DNA from: Flavobacteriales bacterium UBA5933
GTDB taxonomy: Bacteria > Bacteroidota > Bacteroidia > Flavobacteriales > Weeksellaceae
Length of the DNA: 21,176 nucleotides
Assembly: GCA_002430925.1 (NCBI GenBank)
Contig: DJDD01000030.1
Span: forward strand, 1 to 21,176
Direction of reading: 5' to 3'
Part shown: one piece after another, positions 15,558 through 21,176 of the stretch
Layout: the number at the start of each line of letters is the position of its first letter
Position numbering within the stretch: position 1 is the stretch's first letter
Notes under the pieces: model-generated
What the model was told of the DNA's origin: nothing
What the model saw: the letters and a program-made list of their open reading frames with translations, nothing else
Databases searched by the model: none
Translations under genes and position numbers: made by a program

Positions 15558-16751
15558 TTAGAAAACTGGTTTTATCGATTCTACAACTTTTTCAAAATTT
15601 GTAGGTTGAGGCTTTATTGGTGTTTTATCTTTTAACTTAGCAACACCCTGTGCAACAATTTTATCTCCTTTTTTCAATCCGTCTTTTACAATTGCCATAT
15701 TAGCTGTTTTTTCAATAACAGTAATTGGTGTAGCAATAGCAGAATCATTTCTTACTTTATAAACATAAGTTAGACCTTGTTGCTCATAAGTTGAAGCATC
15801 AGGAACAACTAACACATCTACATAAGTTTTTGGAATACGTATTTTACCAGAACTACCATTAGCTAATAATTTAGCCGCATTAGTAAAAATTACACGAAAA
15901 TCCATCGTTCCTGTAGTTGGATTTATTTGACCAGAAACTGTTTGAATTTTTCCTTTTTCTGGATAAACTTCTCCATTAGCTAAAACTAATTCTACAGCAG
16001 GAATTTTATTTAATTTTTCAGTTAATGTTGTCCCTTCTGATCTTGATAAAAAGTCTAAATATTCCTTTTCATTCATTGAAAAATAAGCATAAACATTACT
16101 AGTATTAGATACAACTGTAATAGCTGTTTGATCACTTGGACCTACTAAAGTTCCTTGACGATAATTAATTTGTCCTACTACTCCATTGATTGGTGATCTA
16201 ACTATAGAGTAATCTACATTTGCTACTGCTCCTTTATAAGTTGCTTGAGCTTGCTTAAGAGAAGCTATTGCCTGATTATGTTGAGCTTGAGCTTGAGCTA
16301 AATTGGCTTTTGCTGTTTCTAATTGTACATTACTAATAATTTTTTTCTCTACAAGTGGTGTTAGTTTATTTACCTCTACTTGAGCTGCATTTACAGTTGC
16401 TTGAGCTGCACTAACTGAAGCTTGAGCTGCTGTTATAGCAGCCTTAGAAGCATCAGCATTTTGTGTTAATACATTTGTTTCTAACTTAAACAATGGTTGT
16501 CCAGCTGTTACATATTTACCTTCATCTGTATATACTTCAGTAATATAGCCTTGAATTTTGGCTCTTACATCATTATTAACTATTCCTTGTATATTGGTAG
16601 GATATTCATCATAACTATTTACAACCTTTATTGGTACATCTACAACAGGGTAAGGTGTTGGACCTTGTTGTTGGGCTGTAGCATCCTTTTTACCACAAGA
16701 ACTCAATGCAATTGCTAGAGCACCAACCATTATAACGTTAACGTTCTTCAT
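15558..16751 (-). CDS. AcrA-type efflux periplasmic adaptor lipoprotein
   Basis: This membrane fusion protein links the RND pump to the outer-membrane channel. The 397-residue protein starts with a lipoprotein signal peptide (ALSSC, acylated Cys19), anchoring it in the inner membrane with the body in the periplasm. Order of domains: half lipoyl motif with IQGYITEVYTDEGKYVTAGQ (about 67-86), an Ala/Gln-rich alpha-hairpin with repeats of AAQA and AQAQ (about 100-175), the second lipoyl half with YSIVRSPINGVVGQINYRQG (about 176-197), a beta-barrel and a membrane-proximal domain with GLKKGDKIVAQGVAKLKD. The ATG is one base after the regulator stop codon, so translation is probably coupled. The pump gene follows after 12 bases. 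Confidence 0.95.
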   Translation of the reverse strand: MKNVNVIMVGALAIALSSCGKKDATAQQQGPTPYPVVDVPIKVVNSYDEYPTNIQGIVNNDVRAKIQGYITEVYTDEGKYVTAGQPLFKLETNVLTQNADASKAAITAAQASVSAAQATVNAAQVEVNKLTPLVEKKIISNVQLETAKANLAQAQAQHNQAIASLKQAQATYKGAVANVDYSIVRSPINGVVGQINYRQGTLVGPSDQTAITVVSNTSNVYAYFSMNEKEYLDFLSRSEGTTLTEKLNKIPAVELVLANGEVYPEKGKIQTVSGQINPTTGTMDFRVIFTNAAKLLANGSSGKIRIPKTYVDVLVVPDASTYEQQGLTYVYKVRNDSAIATPITVIEKTANMAIVKDGLKKGDKIVAQGVAKLKDKTPIKPQPTNFEKVVESIKPVF

Positions 16752-16752
16752 A

Positions 16753-17247
16753 TTAATTATTTTCTAGTTGAATTTTATTGATTTTATTGATTGTTTCATT
16801 TAATGTTTTTTTTGTCTTATCTAAATGTTCTAGATAAATATCAATCAGTCTTTCGTCATGATTTTTTGATAAAGAATCATTGCAGACTTTATAATCCCTT
16901 ATTTTATTTGTAAAAACTATTTCTTGTGAAATCATTTCATATAAAAAATCTAGCTTTTCTGTAAAATAATTTAGGTTCAGCCTAAAATACCTCTTTCTTG
17001 AATTAATTTTATTAATGTATTCCATTTGATTAATAGATAATAAAAAATTAATTGAATTAGATAAGGAACTTTTACTTACATTAAAAACTTCTAATAATTC
17101 CTCGAATGTGAAACCTTCATCATCTGATTCTAAAACCATGTAAGCTTGTAATTTTGCTGCCAATGGCGGAAGTTTATAAGTTTGTTCCAAAAAAGCACTA
17201 AAGCAACAAAAAAGATCTGCATTATTTTCGTGATTTTTTGTTTTCAT
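16753..17247 (-). CDS. GbsR/MarR-type winged-helix transcriptional regulator
   Basis: This 164-residue protein resembles the GbsR/MarR-type regulators often found ahead of RND efflux operons in flavobacteria. Visible features are the N-terminal helix with YKLPPLAAKLQAYMVL (24-39), a winged helix with GFTFEELLEVFNVSKSSLSNSINFLL split over about 45-70 (the SKSSLSNSINFL recognition helix), the wing INSRKRYFRL (81-90), and a C-terminal helical region probably for dimerisation. Two adjacent cysteines (14 and 15) lie in the first helix; nothing shows a redox role. It is the first gene of the operon, with a gap of one base to the adaptor gene. A -7 box and an inverted repeat lie upstream, so it probably controls its own promoter together with the pump. 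Whether it represses or activates is inferred only. Confidence 0.85.
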   Translation of the reverse strand: MKTKNHENNADLFCCFSAFLEQTYKLPPLAAKLQAYMVLESDDEGFTFEELLEVFNVSKSSLSNSINFLLSINQMEYINKINSRKRYFRLNLNYFTEKLDFLYEMISQEIVFTNKIRDYKVCNDSLSKNHDERLIDIYLEHLDKTKKTLNETINKINKIQLENN

Positions 17248-17270
17248 AATATCATAATCTAAATTTTGGA

Positions 17271-17278
17271 CAAATATA
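17271..17278 (-). promoter_or_regulatory. -7 promoter box of the efflux operon
   Basis: On the minus strand TATATTTG is an exact TAnnTTTG match, 23 bases before the regulator start codon. A weak TTCTG about 22 bases upstream may serve as the -33 element. The inverted repeat at 17286-17309 covers that region. Confidence 0.6.
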
Positions 17279-17285
17279 ATCCATT

Positions 17286-17309
17286 TTAGTTCGTTTAATA
17301 CAGAACTAA
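17286..17309. promoter_or_regulatory. candidate operator of the efflux operon
   Basis: A perfect 7-bp inverted repeat, TTAGTTC (17286-17292) and GAACTAA (17303-17309), with a 10-base spacer (24 bp total) lies seven bases upstream of the -7 box on the minus strand, over the -33 region. Size, symmetry and place are typical for a dimeric winged-helix repressor. The adjacent GbsR/MarR-type regulator is the natural candidate to bind it. Binding is inferred. Confidence 0.6.
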
Positions 17310-17447
17310 CTATAATTTTTTATTTATTTGTATTATAAAAAAAAATTATAATTTGATATTTATTCAAAAATAGTTAAAGAATTGGTTTAAAAGCAATAAA
17401 ATTAAGTTATCTTATTTTTAAGATATTAATTTATAATATTATGCAAT

Positions 17448-17485
17448 AAAAAAGAGAAGAATTAATATTAATTCTTCTCTTTTTT
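17448..17485. terminator. bidirectional terminator after the TonB-dependent receptor gene
   Basis: A perfect 26-base palindrome (17454-17479, arms GAGAAGAATTAAT and ATTAATTCTTCTC) is flanked by A6 and T6. It lies 21 bases beyond the stop of the minus-strand receptor gene and insulates it from the efflux operon promoter. Confidence 0.9.
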
Positions 17486-17505
17486 ATAAATTATATAAAT
17501 AAATT

Positions 17506-19371
17506 TTATATACCATTAAATTTAACTCCAAAAGTTAACCAACGAGATGGAAGAGGTATTGCTCCTGCTTCATTATAAGTGGTGTTAAATATATTTTGAG
17601 CATCTAAGTAAATGCTTAAATTGTTTTTAAAATTATGATTAATTCTAGCATCAGTTATCCAATAAGATTTATAGGATTGACGAGTATTATAACGATTAGC
17701 TAGAGAAATGGTTGTTTTTCCTAATTGATAATCCAGAGTATTTATAAACTGATGCTTCAAACTCTCTATCTTATACTTTGAATTATATTTATCATCAACA
17801 TTTTTAAATTTTGGATCTAAATAAGAATAACTTGCAGATATTTTTAAAAATTGTTTATTCCCTAAATCAAATTGATAAGCAACTTTTGTATTAAATCCAT
17901 TTGTTCTTAAGTCTCCAAAATTATTTGCTTGCCAAGGTTCATTAGTTGTTAAACGAACCCAGTCAATAAAATCTGTGATTGACCGGTAAAAATAATACCC
18001 ATTAAAACTAAAACTTCTTTTATTATATTTAAAACCAAATTCCGTTTGAAATGCTTTCTCAGATTCAATCGTAGGATTACCTATATTACCTGGTCTTTGA
18101 TCTAAATATAAATCAGTAAAAGATGGTATACGCTGACTTGTACCTGCATTGGCAACAAATTTAAGATTTGACGTAAGCGCATAACTAGCATCAAGTCCTG
18201 GAAATGCTTTCCAACCGTATTGTGAATTGTAATTTACATATGTTCCAACATTCATATTTAGTTTATCAGTAATATCTGTTTTATATTCTGCATACAATCC
18301 TACATTATTTCTTGTATGATTTTTTATACTGGTAGAATTTATCTGTTCATTTCTATATTCAACTCCTACACCTATTTGCCCTTTATTTAAACGATAAGTT
18401 GAATTTAATTCTCCTGCTATGGTATTAGAATAATGCTTTGAACGTGCTGAATTTAAATTATTTTTATAATAACGATAATCATCAAAATTATATCTATAGC
18501 TTAATCTTGGCATTAATAAAAATCGATCAGACAATTGATGTTTTGATTGTAAAATGGCTAAAGTAGTCTCTACAATTTCTTTAGAATTTTTATCTCCTGG
18601 TGCAGCATAAAATCCATTCGCTCCAAATCCATTTTTTACATACCCATACGAAGCAACAAGACTGTTTTTATTATTAAATTGAAAATTTCCTTGATAATAA
18701 ATCTTGTTATTTTCATATGCCGTATTATATCTATATCCATTTCCCCAATCGTGACTTGCATAAATTTGATGTTGATGCTTTTCTTTTGCTAAATTCGCAC
18801 CAAGATGTAATCCTCGATTGATAAAAGTATCACCTGTATCATCACTATCTTTTTGGAAATTTGTCCCCAAATAAGTATGTGCATATACACCCGTTTTAGT
18901 TGGTTTACGAGTGACGAAATTAATCACTCCTGTTAAACTATTGTTTCCATAAACACGTGCAGCAGGACCGCGAATAATTTCAATTTTTTCTACGGCTTCT
19001 AATGGAATAGGTAAATTAAGTGAATTATGTGCTGTTTGAGCATCCATTATTTTCACCCCATTCAATAATACAAGAGTTTGCTCAAAACTACCTCCATCTA
19101 AAGAAATATCTGCCTGTGAACCAAAAGGTCCTCTTTGACGTAAATCAACTCCTGCAGCATACTGTAAGACTTCTTGAACTGTTCGTGCAGGTAATTTATT
19201 TATTTCTGCCTTATCTATCACATATATATTTCTATTCTCTTTAGATAAAGGTGTATTAAGACGATTATCCAAAATAGATACTTCACCGATTGCAATTGTA
19301 TCATTTATATTTTGAGCAAAAATATTTTGGGCAGCAAAGCATAATATTAAAGTAGATTTTTTCATTCTCAT
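17506..19371 (-). CDS. TonB-dependent outer-membrane receptor (BtuB-like)
   Basis: This outer-membrane gated channel imports a ligand using TonB energy. The 621-residue protein has a signal peptide (residues 1-20, ending IFAQ), a possible TonB box DTIAIGEVSI just after it, a plug domain at about 45-155 with INKLPARTVQEVLQYAAGVD, ISLDGG, LVLLNGVKI and VEKIEIIRGPAARVYG, then a beta barrel rich in alternating aromatic residues to the end. The length and short N-terminus (no carboxypeptidase-like domain) fit BtuB-type cobalamin or siderophore receptors rather than SusC. The ligand cannot be read. Two in-frame ATGs exist; the second (MKKST, 19365) looks like a more usual start. It is divergent from a MocR-type regulator 71 bases away, its likely controller. 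Confidence 0.88.
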   Translation of the reverse strand: MRMKKSTLILCFAAQNIFAQNINDTIAIGEVSILDNRLNTPLSKENRNIYVIDKAEINKLPARTVQEVLQYAAGVDLRQRGPFGSQADISLDGGSFEQTLVLLNGVKIMDAQTAHNSLNLPIPLEAVEKIEIIRGPAARVYGNNSLTGVINFVTRKPTKTGVYAHTYLGTNFQKDSDDTGDTFINRGLHLGANLAKEKHQHQIYASHDWGNGYRYNTAYENNKIYYQGNFQFNNKNSLVASYGYVKNGFGANGFYAAPGDKNSKEIVETTLAILQSKHQLSDRFLLMPRLSYRYNFDDYRYYKNNLNSARSKHYSNTIAGELNSTYRLNKGQIGVGVEYRNEQINSTSIKNHTRNNVGLYAEYKTDITDKLNMNVGTYVNYNSQYGWKAFPGLDASYALTSNLKFVANAGTSQRIPSFTDLYLDQRPGNIGNPTIESEKAFQTEFGFKYNKRSFSFNGYYFYRSITDFIDWVRLTTNEPWQANNFGDLRTNGFNTKVAYQFDLGNKQFLKISASYSYLDPKFKNVDDKYNSKYKIESLKHQFINTLDYQLGKTTISLANRYNTRQSYKSYWITDARINHNFKNNLSIYLDAQNIFNTTYNEAGAIPLPSRWLTFGVKFNGI

Positions 19372-19394
19372 GAAATATTGTATAAAATTTGATG

Positions 19395-19402
19395 CGAAAA
19401 TA
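19395..19402 (-). promoter_or_regulatory. possible -7 box of the receptor gene
   Basis: On the minus strand TATTTTCG matches seven of eight positions of TAnnTTTG, 23 bases before the ATG at 19371. No clear -33 element. It abuts the plus-strand box of the divergent regulator. Confidence 0.35.
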
Positions 19403-19403
19403 G

Positions 19404-19411
19404 TATCTTTC
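19404..19411 (+). promoter_or_regulatory. possible -7 box of the MocR-type regulator gene
   Basis: TATCTTTC matches seven of eight TAnnTTTG positions, 31 bases before the ATG at 19443. A TTG at 19378-19380 is 23 bases upstream. It lies one base from the opposing -7 box, so the two promoters would compete for polymerase. Confidence 0.35.
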
Positions 19412-19455
19412 CGAACTATTAACTTATGCCAGTTTTTACATTATGAATAGTCCGG
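19412..19455. repeat. imperfect inverted repeat across the MocR-type start codon
   Basis: CCGAACTATT (19411-19420) and AATAGTCCGG (19446-19455) pair at nine of ten positions with a 25-base spacer that contains the leader and start codon of the regulator. Either a regulator site pair or an RNA hairpin that hides the start would fit. It may be chance. Confidence 0.35.
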
Positions 19456-20945
19456 TTGAAATTCCTTTTAACAGCTTTATAAAAATAAATAGAGAATCTG
19501 AAAAAGCAATCTATTTACAATTAGCAGACGAATTTGCTAAAGCAATACAACTTGGCTACTTACCAAGTGGCACAAAATTACCAGGATCAAGACAATTAAG
19601 TTCTATTTTCAACTTACATAGAAATACAATTGTAGCTTGTCTACAAGAATTAGAATTACAAGGATGGATAAGAATAGTTCCTAATAAAGGAAGTTATATT
19701 CTTACTTATAATGCTTCTTATAAATTTCAGAAAATTGATAAAAATGAAAACCATTCGGAAAATAGCTATCCTAAAGAAGCTGGGTTTCATTTCGAAAAAT
19801 CTATCTTATTAGATAATCCATACGAACATTATACAGAAAAACTTTATTTAACTGATGGCACTATAGACAATAGATTAGCTGAACTAAAAATTCCTGCGAA
19901 ATTATATTCATCTATATTAAAAAGAAAAACATCATTTCTGAAAATAAATCAAACGGAAAATGAATTTTTTCTTAAAAATCTAGCCAATTATCTAAACCTT
20001 ACAAGAGGTTTACATATTTCTAAAGAAAATATTGTTGTTACAAAAAACTCTGAAATGATTCTTTATATCATTAGTCAAATACTTTTGAATAAAGATGATT
20101 GTGTCGCAGTTACTGATTTAAGTTATTATAAGACAAACATGATTTTTCAGACAAAAAATGTAAAAATAAAGCAAGTTTCTGTTGATGAAAATGGAATGGA
20201 TATGAAAGCTTTGAGAATTATATGCGAAAATAATCCCATAAGAATTGTTTTTGTGACTCCACATCATCATTATCCTACAACTGTAACACTTAGTTTAGAG
20301 CGAAGAATAGAATTAATTAACTTATCCAAAGAATTTGGATTTATAATTATTGAATATGATTATGATTTTGATTTTCACTATTCCAATCGTCCTATTCTTC
20401 CTTTAGCAAGTACGAATCAAAATGGAATGGTAATTTATATTGGTAAATTTGGAAGTTATTTAGCGTCAGGCTATCATGCTGGATTTATGATTGCTCCAGA
20501 AAATTTTATTCAGGAAACAAAAAAACATTTATCAATTATTAATCAAGAAGTTGATCCTTTTATAGAACAAGTTTTGGGAGAGATGATTGATGATGGAGAA
20601 ATAAATAGAATATTAAAAAAACTACGTAAAATATATAAAGAAAGAGGCGATTATTTTTATGATAAAATAAAATCAGAATTAAATGAATTTATTGATGTAA
20701 ATAAACCTTCTGGAGGGTTAGCTATTTGGGTTTCTTTTAAACAAAAAATTAATCTTATGCAGCTCAAGAAAATATGTTCTAAACATGGTTTGTTTATTCC
20801 ACAAACTCTTCTTTACCAAACAAAAAAAACAACTTCTATCCGTATTGGTTTTGGTCATTTAAACTTTGAGGAAATTGACGAAACAATTGCTATTCTGAAA
20901 TTGAGTATTTTATCTCTGATTGATGATAACAATGATAAAAGTTGA
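19443..20945 (+). CDS. MocR/PdxR-type GntR-aminotransferase fusion regulator with altered PLP site
   Basis: This 500-residue protein has the MocR architecture: an N-terminal GntR winged helix (about 15-88, with AIYLQLADEFAKAIQLGYL, LPGSRQLSSIF, NLHRNTIV and LQGWIRIVPNKGSYI) and a class-I aminotransferase-like effector domain (about 130-490). In MocR proteins this domain binds PLP through a lysine in a YIGTFSKxL motif. Here the segment is YIGKFGSYL (332-340): the lysine position is Ser338, and Lys335 is three residues too early. The Asp that contacts the pyridine nitrogen (first Asp of EDDYD, D279 in B. subtilis GabR) is Tyr305 in EYDYD, and the conserved PTG is PTT (278-280). Other family features (DYDFDFHY, ERRIELI, IRIGF) are kept. 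It may no longer form an internal aldimine. It is divergent from the TonB-dependent receptor, its probable target. Confidence 0.88.
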   Translation: MNSPVEIPFNSFIKINRESEKAIYLQLADEFAKAIQLGYLPSGTKLPGSRQLSSIFNLHRNTIVACLQELELQGWIRIVPNKGSYILTYNASYKFQKIDKNENHSENSYPKEAGFHFEKSILLDNPYEHYTEKLYLTDGTIDNRLAELKIPAKLYSSILKRKTSFLKINQTENEFFLKNLANYLNLTRGLHISKENIVVTKNSEMILYIISQILLNKDDCVAVTDLSYYKTNMIFQTKNVKIKQVSVDENGMDMKALRIICENNPIRIVFVTPHHHYPTTVTLSLERRIELINLSKEFGFIIIEYDYDFDFHYSNRPILPLASTNQNGMVIYIGKFGSYLASGYHAGFMIAPENFIQETKKHLSIINQEVDPFIEQVLGEMIDDGEINRILKKLRKIYKERGDYFYDKIKSELNEFIDVNKPSGGLAIWVSFKQKINLMQLKKICSKHGLFIPQTLLYQTKKTTSIRIGFGHLNFEEIDETIAILKLSILSLIDDNNDKS

Positions 20946-21069
20946 AAATTCTTATGTAAATGTATTTTCTTATATCATAATTTTTACTCGTTTAATAACA
21001 TTAGAGCTAACATAAATACCTTAAACATATGATACTTTTTTACTAATTTATTAATTGGAATTAAAAAAT
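20946..21069. other. non-coding spacer after the MocR-type gene
   Basis: I see no gene, promoter consensus or convincing terminator in these 124 very AT-rich bases. A 7-bp inverted repeat (TATCATA 20973-20979, TATGATA 21028-21034) has a 48-base loop and is too weak to name. The repeat element copy 2 begins right after it. Confidence 0.6.
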
Positions 21070-21176
21070 GCAATAACGATAGAAGCGACATCCTTTTTAG
21101 CTTGGTCATCATATCATTCGACTAAGTCAATGACCAAACTAAAAAGATATAGCGTATAGCGTGACCGTAGGGATTG
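21070..21176 (+). repeat. intergenic hairpin repeat, copy 2 (cut by window end)
   Basis: This is a second member of the family at 10799-10904. It has an 8+8-bp stem with one mismatch (CTTTTTAG 21093-21100, TTGGTCAT 21102-21109; ATGACCAA 21130-21137, CTAAAAAG 21139-21146), a 20-base loop ending ACTAAGTCA (21121-21129), and the tail AGCGTGACCGTAGGGA (21158-21173), which matches copy 1 at 13 of 16 bases with nearly the same spacing (11 versus 12 bases after the stem). The arm sequences differ from copy 1 but both strands changed together, so the hairpin is kept. It probably ends a few bases beyond the window. No protein is encoded. Confidence 0.65.

Noticed and set aside
16240..16470. Repetitive GCTTGAGC/GCTGC tracts in the adaptor gene
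   Set aside because: They encode the Ala/Gln-rich coiled-coil hairpin normal for membrane fusion proteins and are not a nucleotide repeat of independent interest.
16497..16718. Plus-strand frame opposite the adaptor gene
   Set aside because: The translation is rich in Ile, Tyr and Cys typical of antisense AT-rich DNA, and the adaptor gene on the other strand is certain.
19020..19244. 74-residue plus-strand frame inside the TonB-dependent receptor plug region
   Set aside because: The plug motifs on the minus strand are unmistakable, so this is a shadow.
20973..21034. TATCATA/TATGATA inverted repeat followed by T6 as a terminator for the MocR-type gene
   Set aside because: Seven AT-rich pairs around a 48-base loop would not be stable enough for intrinsic termination.

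Overview
The window looks like an ordinary chromosomal stretch of a very AT-rich member of the Bacteroidota, most likely class Flavobacteriia. The reasons are the low GC content, intergenic regions that lack Shine-Dalgarno motifs but carry TAnnTTTG-type -7 boxes, and the gene order bamD - omega-like subunit - coaBC - DUF4835 (PorD) - recN, which I recall as characteristic of flavobacteria. No tRNA, rRNA, CRISPR array, insertion sequence or prophage gene was seen.

Layout. (1) 139-1535, plus strand: dapA (lysine/peptidoglycan precursor) closely followed by a ferritin gene and a hairpin terminator. (2) 1615-6616, plus strand: a tight five-gene operon, bamD (outer-membrane assembly lipoprotein), an RNA polymerase omega-like protein, coaBC (coenzyme A synthesis), a DUF4835/PorD exported protein and recN (DNA repair), closed by a bidirectional terminator shared with the converging gene. 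(3) 6682-7954, minus strand: uridine phosphorylase and an SUI1/YciH-type translation factor. (4) 8062-10781, plus strand: an unrecognised 71-residue protein, a YkvA/DUF1232 membrane protein, a MaoC-type hydratase, miaA (tRNA modification) and a DEDDh 3'-5' exonuclease. (5) 10981-17247, minus strand: an apparently self-regulated multidrug efflux operon in transcription order GbsR/MarR-type regulator, AcrA-type adaptor lipoprotein, AcrB-type RND pump and TolC/OprM-type outer-membrane lipoprotein. A 24-bp inverted repeat sits just upstream of the -7 box of its promoter. (6) 17506-20945: a TonB-dependent receptor (minus) divergent from a MocR/PdxR-type GntR-aminotransferase fusion regulator (plus), sharing a 71-bp intergenic region.

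Most noteworthy. The MocR-type regulator has lost the lysine that normally forms the Schiff base with pyridoxal phosphate and the aspartate that contacts the pyridine nitrogen, although the fold signature is otherwise intact; it may sense something other than PLP. Two about 106-bp intergenic elements, at 10799-10904 and 21070 to the window end, share an architecture (hairpin, conserved loop end, conserved G-rich tail) and appear to be members of one dispersed repeat family. CoaBC carries Ser and Asp at two positions that are catalytic Cys and Asn in the E. coli enzyme. No complete new system such as a defence island or biosynthetic cluster is evident. Apart from these points the region is mostly housekeeping.
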